Shown one piece after another: positions 24,801 through 36,808 of a stretch of 64,000 nucleotides of DNA (position 1 is its first letter; every line of letters begins with the position of its first letter). A program made the position numbers and the translations under genes. The stretch spans positions 248,001 through 312,000 of the forward strand of contig NW_026944391.1 in NCBI RefSeq assembly GCF_033439725.1, read 5' to 3'. The notes beneath the pieces were generated by a model, which saw nothing but the letters and a program-made list of their open reading frames with translations, was not told where the DNA came from and did no database searches. Source of the stretch: Neurospora tetraspora (taxonomy: Eukaryota; Ascomycota; Sordariomycetes; Sordariales; Sordariaceae).

Positions 24801-27786
24801 ATTAATAATATTACTAATCAATACAAGGAATTAAAATTAGTTTAATTAAAGCAAAATTTAATATTTAAAATAATATGGGGTATTATAAAACCCGACCCTA
24901 TAGTAATTACTCTACCTACGCTATTACTAAGTATTACGCTAGTATTAATTTTTTAAACTTTAATTTCCTTCCCCAATATCCCTATAATACTATTCCTAAG
25001 CCTAATAAATTTATTTCTAGGACTAATACCCCATTTTATAAGCCCGATGAATTTATTTGTAGGACCGATTAGTTTACTTATAGGATTGGTTAGTCTACCT
25101 ATAGGATTAATAAGCGTAGTCGTAGGATTGGAGGATGTATTAATTGAAGAGAATTTAAATATACTTATACCGATAAAAGAAATAATGTAGGAGTTATGGT
25201 AATTAATACTACGGGGACTAGTAATATTAAACGAATTTAAGATTTTATAGTTTATTAAATAAAATAAAGAAGAAGGGGATTTATTGTTTCAATCCTTTGA
25301 CGATAATAAGGATATATTGGAATCGTTTAATAATAGTGAGGATAGGGATTATGATATTAAAGGAAATAATAAGGAGGAATATAAGGAAGATTTACCTTTC
25401 GACGAATCGTTTGCAAATTCGTCTTTCATTAACCCTTGCGATTTTAAAAAAAAAAAAAAAAACCTATTCCGTCTCTTTATAATTGATTGCGACGATATTT
25501 AATACCCGATCCTTTAATTGGGGGATTAATAGTAGGGGATGATGAAATATCTTCGGACCGAGTTCGAATATCCCCGGAATAAATTTAAACATTTTTAGGG
25601 GCGGACGCTTCGATAACGGACCAAACTCAAGTATTTTCGGGGGCGGAAACTACAATAACGGAATAATTCGAAATATCTTTGGAATTAGAAATCCTAATAA
25701 CGGTACCGGAAACCCTAATAACGGAGTTTAATAGACTATAAAAATAAGTAGTACTAATATTAATAAATATAATTAATAAAATAAGGGTAATTAATAGTAA
25801 TCGTACAATTTAAAAGGATAAGTATAGTAATTTAGTAATTCCTTCCTTCTATTTTAATTTATAAGAAAGAAGAGTAATTTAATAAAACGTTAAATTGTTA
25901 TACCCAATGGCGGTTAAAGTAATATACGACTTCGAAGTTTGCCCGGATATTTTTAAAAATTTTAATTAAGTTAGAAAGCGCCTAAATTTCGAAGAATATT
26001 AGAAGCCTACTATAAAGAAGTAGGTTCAAGCCCTAGAGGATAGGGGAGTTTACGACCTAGTCCTAATTACCCCGGATATAACAATTTTGCCGGGAAAGTA
26101 GGTTTATAATAAAAAAGAAAATTTAGAATTAAGAACGAAGGAAGCTAAAGCAAAATAAGTAGCGTATAGTAATTTCAAATAAGGTTCTTAGGATTCGGAG
26201 GAAATCTATATTGCGGTAGTTAATACGATAAACGTTAAAATATTTTTAGCTATTATAGCGGTTCTAAATTTGGATTATTACTAATTTAATTTTAATATTG
26301 CGTTTTCAAACGTTTTAATTCCTTTAAATAAAAAATATTACGTTAAATAACTAATAGGATTAGAAAAAGGACTAAGGGAGAAACGAAATAGACGGGGTTA
26401 CCTATTTCGAAAAGTATTGTATAGTTTTAAAAAGAATCCTCTATACTAATTTTAAATATTTTTAACTATTTTAAAAAATCTCAGTTTTAACCTAATTAGC
26501 GACGATACTTATTTATTTAATAATACGAAGCTAGGAGTACTATTAGTATTTTATATCGATAGTTTCTTTATTGCGGTGCTAACGAAGTCAGTTATTTTCG
26601 ATATTAAGGATTAATTGTTAGTTCATTTTAAATTTAAATACTTGGGAGAAGTGAAGATTTTCTTAGGTTTTAATATCGTAAGGAATAGGAAGGAACAAAT
26701 AATTTGTATATCCTAAGTTAAATATACGAAATCCCTAATCAAGAAGTTTGGCTATAATAATTTATACGGAATTAATACGCTATAGCCCTAAAATACTAAA
26801 ATTGGAAATTATAAAATTAGGGACGAATTGCTAAAATAATAGTAGTAGAAAAAGTATATTAAAAAGATTAGTAGTTTAAATTATTTATCGATAAGTATAC
26901 GGACAATATTACGTTTATAGTTAATAAATTTTGCGAAGTAAATATAAAACCGATAATTAAGTTAATAATAGTTATAAAGTACCTCTATCGATATTTATCA
27001 AAAATTACGGATATGGGTATAATTCTAGGCGGAAGGCTCTCGCTATAGGATATAGATTTGAAGGTATTCGGAAATACCTCCTTTATTAACGATCCGGCGA
27101 TTCGATATAGTATTAGAGGTTATATAGTATTCCTGGCTAGCGGACTAGTATTCTAGAAGTTAAAAAAGTAGGCCTTCGTATTACCGAGTATTATAGAAGT
27201 AAAATTTGCTAACCAAATCCCAATTACAAAATCTTTGTAATAGATTACGTATATACTAGAGGAATTGGGCTATACTCAACTACTTTTAAAAATACTATAT
27301 ATAGATAATAAGAATGTTCGAGATAGGGTTTTGAATTATAAAGTGCCGGAAGGAAGAGGTGTATGGATGTTAGGTTTAAATGGATTATTAAGAACGTGGA
27401 AGTATAGGAGTTTGATATTATTTATATTAAAGGAGAGGAGATGATTGTAGACGGTTTAATAAAGCTATTGAAGGCGGATAAGTATTCTAGATTTGTTACA
27501 ATGTTGGGATTGGAGGATAGGAAGGTTCTTTGGGGTGATTGACGGCTTTGAGTTTATTAATACTATAGTTTTATTATTTAATTAATTATAATGGTCCCTA
27601 CGAACTGTTTCGGGCTACGGGGGCGTATTATCGGGTGGGTTTATGTCCCCACCCCTCCCTTGTCTTATTGTATAGGTCTATACCCTTATACCCTTCCTGT
27701 ATTTCTAGCCCTCTACATTCTTTTTCCCTTTCTAGTCTTCTCCATAGCACACACATCTACACATCGTTTTGCCCTCTAGTCCAAGA
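21894..27786 (+). mobile_element. Copia-B, full-length LTR retrotransposon (broken)
   Basis: LTRs at 21894-22054 and 27626-27786 are both 161 bp and differ by about 20 changes, nearly all transitions. Perfect 5-bp TSDs TGTTG lie at 21889-21893 and 27787-27791. The primer-binding site GGTTATGAGCCCTCT is at 22055-22069, and a G-rich polypurine tract precedes 27626. The inner order is gag with a zinc-knuckle region near 22,915-22,990, protease, integrase, RT and RNase H, i.e. Ty1/Copia order. Structurally complete but with dozens of lesions, so inactive. It is younger than MULE D, which it interrupts. Confidence 0.9.
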
Positions 27787-27889
27787 TGTTGGTAATGTAT
27801 TAGAAAGAGGGAGGCACGTGCGTACGGCTGGGTTGGGCGGCTGGGCTAGGCGGCTGGCGAACACAACCCATTTTATATGGCTATCAACA

Positions 27890-30800
27890 GTTCCTAGCGG
27901 GTATATTAGAGTTTAAGACCCGGTCCCTAGCGTTAAAATTGTTTATATATAGAATTTTATTAATTTCATCGAAGCCTAGATTTATATTTAAATTATCGAG
28001 TATATTGCTAACCTAGTCTAGCACCTTTATAGTAGGCATTAAATTAATAAACTTTACTTCTATTATGCTCGTAGTAATAAGATTCTGTTTTTTTGACTTC
28101 TATAGGATAGGATTATATATAAAGAATACGATGTAGTTGGTAGTACTCTTCTTGGATAGGATATTATTAGCGAAAGAGGTATCTACGTAGGTATAGAAGG
28201 ACGGTACTATTAACTGTAAGAGTATACTTCCTAAAATAATACTTAAGTTTATATATTTAGAAAGGTATTATTAGAAATGCTTTATAATAAGGAAGTATTT
28301 ATCGGTGGGGTTCTTATTTACTTTAGAAAATTTACTAATGGTATAGGAAATATTTAGCCTTATACCCATTAATATTGAATTTAGGGAATTTATTTTCTTA
28401 GGGTAGGCTTTATTTTTTTTAGCGGATACTTGGATACCCCTATAGACTTTATAGTCTGGTAGCTATAGTGTTTTAACGCTATGGAATTTAATATTATTAA
28501 ATTTAGCAATAATTGAACGAGTATAACGTTTATGTAAAATAAAGACGGTTTGGGTTTATCGATTTCTGACGATATTGTAATTTAGTTATAAAGGTACGTA
28601 CTTCTCTTAGTTTTTTAAGCCTAAAATAGTTAGCCAATTACTTTTTAACTTCGTTAACGATATTAAGGGTTAATATAGTAATGAGAAGGTTATTAACGTA
28701 GAGTACTAGTATGGCGCCTAGTTTCGTATTTGTAAGGAGATAAAAGTCCACATAAATAGGCTAGAAACTAGTTTCTTTGAGAATTGGAAGGAGGGTTTGA
28801 AATTAGTAAAGTAGGGAATTCTTAAGACTATACAAGGCCTTTAAGAGGAGGTAAACGACGTTTTCTTCATTATATCTATCTAGTTTTCTTTCTAGAGCTA
28901 TTAATTATTCAACCTAATACTTAATATTATTAGGAATAAGTATATTCAGGAAAGTAGTGTCGAAATCGAATTGGTAATACTCGTAGTCGTTTAGTACTAT
29001 GATGGCTAAGAAAAGACGTATATTGATAGAGTGTACTACTACCGCGTAGATATTTTATACGGCCTAATTACCTTTTTTATAATTATTTCAAACTACCTAT
29101 CTTACTCTAGCTATCTGATCCTTAGTATCGATATTAAATTTTTCGTCGTAAACCCATTTACTGGAGAGGATATCTATATTAGTAGTTTTAGGTACGAAAA
29201 TATAGATTCATCGATCTTTTAAAGCCTTAACTTATTTCTTTATCGCGGGCAACTAATATATTTCGAATTTAATTTTTTTATATGCGACGCAATAGTTCTT
29301 AGGGATAAACTACTATACTTTTACTACGGCTAAATATAATATATCGTATTTAACTTTTATGACAGTAAAATAGTATATATAGGTACGTTTAATAAGACAA
29401 TTCTTTATTGTACTATAAAAATTATTGGGGAATATAACCGATTTTTTAATAATATTACTTTAATTATCCTTAATTTTTTAGATATTATATTTGTAACCCG
29501 GTAGTTTAACGTTCGCACAACGAGGTCTACCCTGGGGTTAAGCCGGAGGCTAGGAAGGTATAATTGTAGGTTCCGAAGATTATATCGGAGGTTCTCGGAG
29601 CTCAATTGGAGGCTATAAGTATTATAATAGTTACAATTATAATTTGTTAATTCATATAATTAATAAAAGAATATATTATTATATTCCGTTAGGGTTTAAG
29701 GTACCTATAGGAAGTAATCGCGCCGCCGATGCAGAGTTTTATAAAGTATTAAGTAAGGGAGTACCTAGTATAATATATATTATTAATTTATTATCTTTAA
29801 AAGAGTCGCATCGATCGCGGGGTTTAGAATCCTCTTTATTAAAATCCTCTAAGTTTAAAATATCTTTATTATATTTAACAACGTCTTCGTTTTCTTTAAT
29901 TAAGGTTTAACGTTTAATTATTATTGAAGAGGGTTTAGATTAAAATTCGAAATTTAGAAATTACTATTAATTCGAAGATTTTGGAATTAACGTTAGGGAA
30001 GTTAGAACTTACTAAATATTTAAAGTAACCGGTTATTACAGGGGAATTAGAAGGATTAGTAACGTTATTAAGATAATTAGAAGGTTTTAAGGAATTAGAA
30101 TAATCGAGGGTGCTAGGGTAGTTTCTAGAGAGAGCGGTAGTATAATAGCCATCTCCTAGGATTTTTTAATAACTTATTAAGGGGGAGGTATAATAGCTTA
30201 TTATTATTATTAAAATTAAAGGATTTTACCGTTAATTTTAATTTTAATTTAGTAACCCCTATCTATAACCGTATTAATTTTATTGATGGTCTAATTAGAG
30301 AAGATGACGTAATATTGTACGATATTGCCGTTACTATTAAGGATTGGATCCTTTTTAGTGGTTGGGTCTTCCTTAAGGAAAGTAATTACATTAGTTCGAA
30401 GGATTTTATTAGTATTAGGGTTCTAAATAAAGATAATGCGACCGTATAAGTTATCGAAATTAATAAAGTAACCTTTCTAAGCTCTGGTACGAAATTTATT
30501 ACCTTGGGGTCGTTTCTTTAATTTAATGAAATAATAAATAGTATAGAAATAAGATTGCAAGTACTTAATATAAGGTTTCTCAATTTCTTTTAGGAAGTTA
30601 GCGGTTTCTATAAGTAATTCCTATAGACTCCTACCTTCTTTATTAGCTTTCGATAGAAGTAAATTGAGTATTTTAACGACGTGATTAGTTACAAAAGGTT
30701 AGAGATGCTTTAGAATATTAAAATTTATTATTAAAGCTTTAGTACATTATATAATAATAGCGCTAGCCTTCTCGATTTTACCTTATATCTATAGGGTATA

Positions 30801-33349
30801 AGGTGTTGATTTAAGGAGTTTAACGCTTTTTACACGAGCCTAATTAACGAGTTTATTACATTAGAATTTTTTAGTACTAAAACTAAATTTTGGACCGTTA
30901 TTAAGGTTAAATGCCTTGATTTTCAATCTACTACTTTAAAGTTTTGCCTATTTTTTGAATTTCTTTATTTATATAAATGCGTCTCTTTTATTAGCTCTAA
31001 ATTTAACCTAGTGGAATCTAATTACCTCGTAATTTAAATCGATTATATATTTATAGTCTTTATAGTTAGGGAAAGTATAGGAGACGACCTTAATATAGAT
31101 ATATACTATAGATTAAATTGCAATTTTATTGGCAATTTTAGGGATTACATTATAGGCTTTAACTTTAACATATACTTTATAAAAGTAATCCTGGGTATTA
31201 TTAAGCTTAATACTAGCCGTTTTATAGGCTTTAAGAATTTGGTCTTTGTTTACGTATATAAATTGGCGGTATATTGTTAAGTAATTAATTAATACTATTA
31301 TAGCGTAGCGGGTATTTTCGGTAAAGTTTTATTAGGTTAGCATTAATAGTATTGGGAGGTTATTAATCTATTTATATTGGATTATAACTTTATTATATAC
31401 TAATATTTGATTAGTTCGTATATCTTAAGCTATTCCGTTATCGAGAAGACTTTTACTTGTAAATAGTTTTATTAGGGTAGAAGGATTATAAATAACGTTC
31501 TTAATTCTAACTTTAACGTTAATATTATTAATAATCGGTATAGATAATTTAATAGTACTTATATAATATATACAGGTCGAACTCCTATTACTAATAATAT
31601 ATATAACAGGGCAGGGAAGAGGTTATAAATTTATAAACTATTTAAAGTAATTGAAAATATTGGAAGTATAATTTAAATTGTAGATAACGAAGTTACAAAG
31701 ACTATTTTATTATTGCTTTAGAATCTATTGGATTTTAGCGGGATTACTTTGAGTATATTGAAGTTGAAGTTAATTAGAGTTTTAATTTGAACAATTGAAT
31801 TGAATATTATTAATACGTTGAATTACGTTTATTAGGGGCTTTAATAAAAATTTATACTTTTAGAGCCTATACTATTAATAGCTATAAAAAATTTACTTCT
31901 ATATACTAGGGTAGAATTTGGGGCGGTAATTGGGGTCGTAAGGTTAGTAGAGGTATTATTACTTAGGGTACTAATATTAGCGGCGACGGTAGTCTATTTT
32001 ATAACAGTATCCTTCTTGGGCCTTTAGGTATTGGGAGCCTTCTCTAAGTTATAGAACTAATAAATTTTTACTTTGGTTGTAATATGATGACTATACGGTA
32101 TGTACTTTTAGGAGGGGTAGACTTTCTTATTATAATTAGGATAGTCGACCTTTTTATCCTTATTTTTATTATCCTTTTTAATAGAAGATTTATTATTAGA
32201 AGAAAAAGAGGTACTACTACTTATCTTTTAGATATTAACATTAAAATTGGAAATATAAATTTCACCGTTACCAATATTATTAAATTTAGCTAATAAACTA
32301 CCGATTATAAAGGACTTATCCTCGAAGGAAGTAGCCTAATATTTAGTATTAACGGCGTAGCAATACTTAATAGCATTGAATAGAAAGGTAACTTCGAAGT
32401 CGTTAGTAAGCTCGAACTTAGTATCTTAAACGCGTTTGCAAAATAAGGTATAATATAAAAGAAAAGAAGCTATAGTATTAAAACTATTTTACTTAATAAA
32501 TAGGAACTTAGTAAAGATTTCGTTACAAGCTTCGTTAATAATACAGGCAATATAGGATTAAATAAGATTATAGAGAACCTTAGGGTCTTTATTCTTCCCA
32601 TTTTAATTATTAATACTAAGGGTAATAATAATTCCCGTATCCTTAAGCGTAGCTAATAGGATCTTGATAGCGTTGGTACGCTTAGTGAATTAGGCCTTAT
32701 AGGCCTTTATATCGTCGGCATTAGGCTCCTTAACGGTACTAAAGATATAGTCGGTAAGATTAAGGCAATCGAATTCAACCTCGAAGCCTTACTCCCGATT
32801 ATTAATATTACACTCGCCCTCGAAGTAAACGAAGGAGGACGTAAATAGAGATATATTAACGGCAATAATAAGGGTATCGCGTATCTAATTGAATAGGATT
32901 GTATAAGTCGTTAGACTAGACGCTTAATAGCTTAATTAAATTGCTTAATTTGAGCTTATCGCTAATTATCGCTATAGAAGGGAAGTAAGATAATAGATAT
33001 TGCCTAAAATCTTTATGGGCAGGGTGGGTGGTAAGCTTAGTGAGGCGAATCGATCGAGTCGAAGTCGCGGGTCGAGAGCTAGACCTTTGCTGCAATACTA
33101 GAATGAAGGTAGTAATACGATAGATAAATCGCGCTTACAAGGAAGGTTGTAGAGGGCTCATAACCTATAAGATTACGAATAATAATAACAAGAGCAAGCG
33201 TATGTACGATTAATTGAGTATACTATCGAGGAGAGAGGAGAAGAAAAGGACTGGCGGAAAGTCTAGAGGGCTAGAAAAGAAGTAGTACGCCCAGGGCACG
33301 ATGGGCACGGCACAGATCATGTGCCTGCCGCGTGCGGGACCCACCAACA
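27890..33349 (-). mobile_element. Copia-A, nearly complete reverse copy lacking its 3' LTR
   Basis: The 5' LTR is 33166-33349 (starts TGTTGGTGGGTCC on the reverse strand). The primer-binding site complement AGAGGGCTCATAACC lies at 33151-33165. In element direction follow gag (about 33,150-32,050), integrase (about 31,600-30,300), RT and RNase H (about 30,000-27,900). The 3' end breaks off at MULE D's right end and no 3' LTR is seen. Old, with dozens of lesions, AT-rich throughout. Confidence 0.8.
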
Positions 33350-34248
33350 GAGGGCCGTCCCTGTTACGTGCCTCTGTGCCGTTGCGCCCTTTACTTGTCT
33401 GGGCGTACGGCCCTGGCTCCCTCTCGTGCCCTATTTCAGCCCTCCAGACTAGCCGCTTCTCTCTCTCTCTCTCTATAGCATTATATAATATAGTTAGTAT
33501 CACATGCCTGTTGACATTATAGGATAAAAGTTTTACCCGATTAAAATCCTTTAGCCTCCGGATTATAAGATTTACGGGGGTAAGGAATATCCTAGCTAAT
33601 AGAAAACCTATATTAAAAGTATTAACTCGTTAAATTACCTATGTAGTAATACCCGACCGAATATTATGTTCACTATTAGTAATTTGTACGAAGGTAATAC
33701 GAAACTAATTAACCGCTATATTATTGTAATAAAATGTTTATATTGATATTTAATTAACTAGCTAAATTTAGGCATCGTTGTTAAAAGACATTTCTTACCG
33801 ACCGATAGCCATATTAATTTACAATTTAGGGTATATATAAATGCTTTATTTATAAATAAAATTTTAAATAAGAAGAATACCGCCAAGTAAATCGTATTCT
33901 TAACATAGAGCCCTATTGTGAACAGGCTGAACTACAACGAAAGGAATCAATGTGATGATGGTGATGTATTGAGTTGTAGAGGGGAAGACTCGAGCAGTCT
34001 GGAGGTCTAGAAATGAGGGAGAGGGAGCCCTGTGCGGTGGGGCCATGGCTGTCCCGGTGAAGGGAGCCATGGCTGGCCGCACGTGACACGGGGCACCTCC
34101 AACACCTATTTATTAAAAGTCTAAGAAACAGAATGTCGTTATAATTAGTACGATAGAGGTAAAGTTTATGAATTCAGTTCCTATTACAAAATTTCTAGAA
34201 TGGATTGGAAGTATGTTGAAAGATTTGGGATACGCTAACTAACTATAT
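33350..34248 (+). mobile_element. Copia-C pol 3' part behind an LTR-like stretch
   Basis: 33,350-33,512 is GC-normal and resembles a Copia LTR (CCCTCCAGACTAGCC, a CT-repeat tract, a TATAGCA-type end). 33,515-34,248 carries forward RT-end/RNase H coding of a Copia, split by a solo LTR at 33917-34104. It stops at 34,249, where an 18-bp repeat array begins. The remaining 3' part is probably 36,206-36,742. Broken and old. Confidence 0.6.
33917..34104 (-). mobile_element. Solo LTR, Copia-C family (reverse)
   Basis: On the reverse strand it starts TGTTGGAGGTGCCCC and ends CCTGTTCACA. Perfect TSDs CCTAT lie at 33912-33916 and 34105-34109. It is inserted in the RNase H part of a Copia. Little mutated. 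Confidence 0.88.
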
Positions 34249-34356
34249 AGTCCACCCAGTGGGTCTGGTCCACCCAGTGGGTCTGGTCCACCCAGTGGGT
34301 CTGGTCCACCCAGTGGGTATAGTCCACCCAGTGGGTATAGTCCATCCAGTGGGTAT
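34249..34356 (+). repeat. Six tandem 18-bp repeats
   Basis: Unit AGTCCACCCAGTGGGTCT. There are exactly six units: positions 1 and 17 of the unit vary (A/G and C/A), and one unit has CCATCC. The core CCCAGTGGG is partly palindromic. It starts right at the junction with the interrupted Copia-C, so it is probably the end of the inserted element. Confidence 0.9.
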
Positions 34357-36205
34357 GCGGTGCTGCTTCCGTTCTTAGTCGGTAGGAAAAACCGTGCCGT
34401 AGCCGGCTGCAAACCCTCTACTATTCTATCGCGACGGCGCCGTATCGGCGCCGTATTTTCGCTATTTATTTTCCACTCGGTATAACCTTACCGTTATTCC
34501 CGAGGTATAATTTTTAATTCCGGTACGTAGTCCCTCCGGCCTTACCCCCGTCCTATTTCCCTTCCGTTCCTTACCCCGGATTTAATTAATTGCTAACCGT
34601 ATCGTTATTCCTCCCCCTCTTTTTACATTGCCTTTTTATCCTATCTTTTATAATAAATATATTATAATAACCTACCCTCTAATTAATAAAATAATCTCTC
34701 CCTCGCTCCTTCCCTTCCTTCCTCTTCTTCCCTCTTATACTCCCCATCTTACCTATTTCCTAACTTACTACTCCTATTCCGTTATTGCGCTACTTATATT
34801 TCCTTCTCGGTTCCGACCCGGCGCTACTATAGTTCCTTCCAATAAAATTCAAACTAAAGCCTTAAATAAATTTAATAAGCCTAATAATAATAAGCCGGTT
34901 AAAATTCCTAAAGATCCTAAAAACCTTGAAGTTACTATTCTTACCGCTATATTTTCTAGTATTCTTTATCGCATATTTAAAAAGATTACTAAAGCCCTTC
35001 GCTAATAATTTCAAAATAAATAGAAAGTAAAAGAGCGGGAGAAAAGTACTACTTCTATAATTCATTAGCAGGTCTTCGGTAACGACGTCTAATATATTTT
35101 ATATATTTGTAATTTATACTATATAATCCCCTACATTACTTTTTCTTATAAACGCTTCTATAACAGCTTTAATAATACCTACTATTTTTCGGATCCTTAT
35201 AAACCTTTCCTTTACTACTCCTTATTATTATAATTAACCTTCAAACTAATTAAAATTAAAGGCCCTTACTATAAATATAAATTAAATAAAAAACTTAAAA
35301 AATACCCGAAAGGGCGCCGTCTCAAACCCGGCTATAACTTTGTCTAAACTACTAAAATTCTCTACAATACCGACCTCGACCCTAAATCTCCCGAATATGA
35401 AACCTTCATTAATAATTTATAAATTACTTCTACTACTTAGGATACAATTATTACCCTCCAAAATAATAATAATAAATCTAATGGTAATAGTAACGCCCCC
35501 GTTGTAGTTTTATCCTCTAATATTTACTCCTCTTCTAAAAAGAGGAAGATAAACGATAGCGGTACCGCCTCCGGTAACATTTCGGAGCTTACTACTATTT
35601 ATTATAATACTACCTTATTACGTATTTTTACCGACAAGGTTAGTAAAGCCCTTAAGGCCCTCCTCAGTAAAATCGATAATTTTATTTTAATTATTAAGGA
35701 TTGCATTGATAATATAGCAGATTACGTCGGTATTATCGAGGAGGGTATTACCGCTATTCGCCATACTATAGCTAGTTTCGAGGATCTCTCCAATCGTATA
35801 AGTACCCCGTATAATTTCTATTTCGATTTCTTTACTAACTCTCAATTAAATCGCCAATATCGAGGCTATTGTCTACGTTACTTACTTTAAAGTCCTCAAA
35901 TTATTATCTAACAATTATACTTTCGGTCCTACCCCGGCTACCGGAGGCGGGTATATTGGGAGTAAGGATTTGCCGAAGCGGGTTAATTTTAATAATAATG
36001 TTATTAAGGATGATAATATTGAGGAGGAGGTCGACTATAAATTTGAAGGTAATTATAAGAGCGACCCTAACCCCGACTCGGATTCTTACGACGCTTAAGA
36101 CGGCCCCGTCCTTAAATAGTTGGTAAGTAACGTTCGCTCCCTCCGCATCGGCGACTTGGCTTCGTTCTTCCGTAGTACTCCTTGGTTGTGGTCATCGTTT
36201 AGAAT
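34357..36205 (+). pseudogene. Degraded unidentified coding region inside Copia-C
   Basis: Forward frames of moderate length survive in AT-rich DNA. An open stretch of about 35,440-35,870 reads like a coiled-coil (LLSKIDNFILIIKDCIDNIA type), preceded by a basic KKRKINDSG segment. An acidic stretch DSDSYDA ends near 36,098. It may be the gag-like ORF1 of a LINE or another element's protein; nothing allows a firm family call. The stretch from 34,357 to about 34,600 has GC-rich bits (CGACGGCGCCGTATCGGCGC) but no frame. Confidence 0.35.
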
Positions 36206-36742
36206 TAATATCAACCAAATCTTTTATACAGATAGTGAGAATACTAGGAATCGGGTACTTAATATGAATATCCTAGCTCGCAACCATTATATTAATATAC
36301 GTTACAAATAGTTAATTAAGTAGGCGGAAAAGAAGGCGATCAACGTAATCCATTTAGCCGGAGAAGATATACCAACAGACGGGCTGAGAAGGCATTGAAG
36401 GCGGATAAATACGCAAAGTTCGTAAAATTAATTGGCCTTATCTAGAAGGAAGTTCCCTAGGGTTGAAGATTGAAAATACTAAACAGAACCATTACTATAT
36501 AAATAGTATATAGTTTAGAATAGCTCCCTTTAATTTATTTAAGAATCTTTCAATCTACGGAGGTATACTGGAGGTGTCCTGTGTTACGTGCGGCCAGCTA
36601 TGGCTCCCTTTACCCATGGCTCTACCGTATAGGGCTCCCTCTCCCTTATTTCTAGACCTCTAGACTTCTCGAGTCTCCCTTCTACAACTCAATACATCAC
36701 CATTACATTTGATTCCTTTCGTTGTTGTTCAGCCTGTTCACA
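36206..36742 (+). mobile_element. Copia-C 3' end with 3' LTR
   Basis: The RNase H end of a Copia is recognisable (frame open over 36,120-36,311, with its Copia part starting at about 36,206). A polypurine stretch comes just before the LTR at 36566-36742 (starts with mutated TGTTGGAGGTG, ends CCTGTTCACA). It is probably the continuation of 33,350-34,248 across the insert. Broken and old. Confidence 0.65.
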
Positions 36743-36808
36743 CCTTCCTTTTCCTCCTTATTAATAATTTTGAGTTCTATTCTACCCCTACTACCGTACT
36801 AAACACAC
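36743..36808 (+). mobile_element. Gypsy-A LTR end fragment
   Basis: Matches the last third of the Gypsy-A LTR (compare about 43,557-43,622) through the CCTTTTCCTC and TTCTACCCCTA blocks. It joins directly to the Copia-C LTR. Only a fragment. Confidence 0.5.

Larger units (their letters stand above)
18584..27889 (+). mobile_element. MULE D: Mutator-like transposon carrying a nested Copia
   Basis: The ends 18584-18680 and about 27,805-27,889 are inverted copies of each other; both carry CGCCAGCCGCC and repeated TAGCCG/CAGCCG blocks. Between them are a degraded MULE transposase (18,830-21,651), then Copia-B (21,894-27,786). Without the Copia and one copy of its TSD the element is about 3.4 kb, close to MULE A-C. 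The subterminal block TATAGAGATTTCTAT near 21,813-21,827 also occurs in MULE A and C. I found no clear TSD for MULE D. Confidence 0.6.

Noticed and set aside
27591-27916. Short frames over the Copia-B 3' LTR
   Set aside because: Entirely LTR and TIR sequence.
34249-34356. CRISPR-like array
   Set aside because: The 18-bp units are directly tandem with no spacers, and the context is eukaryotic.
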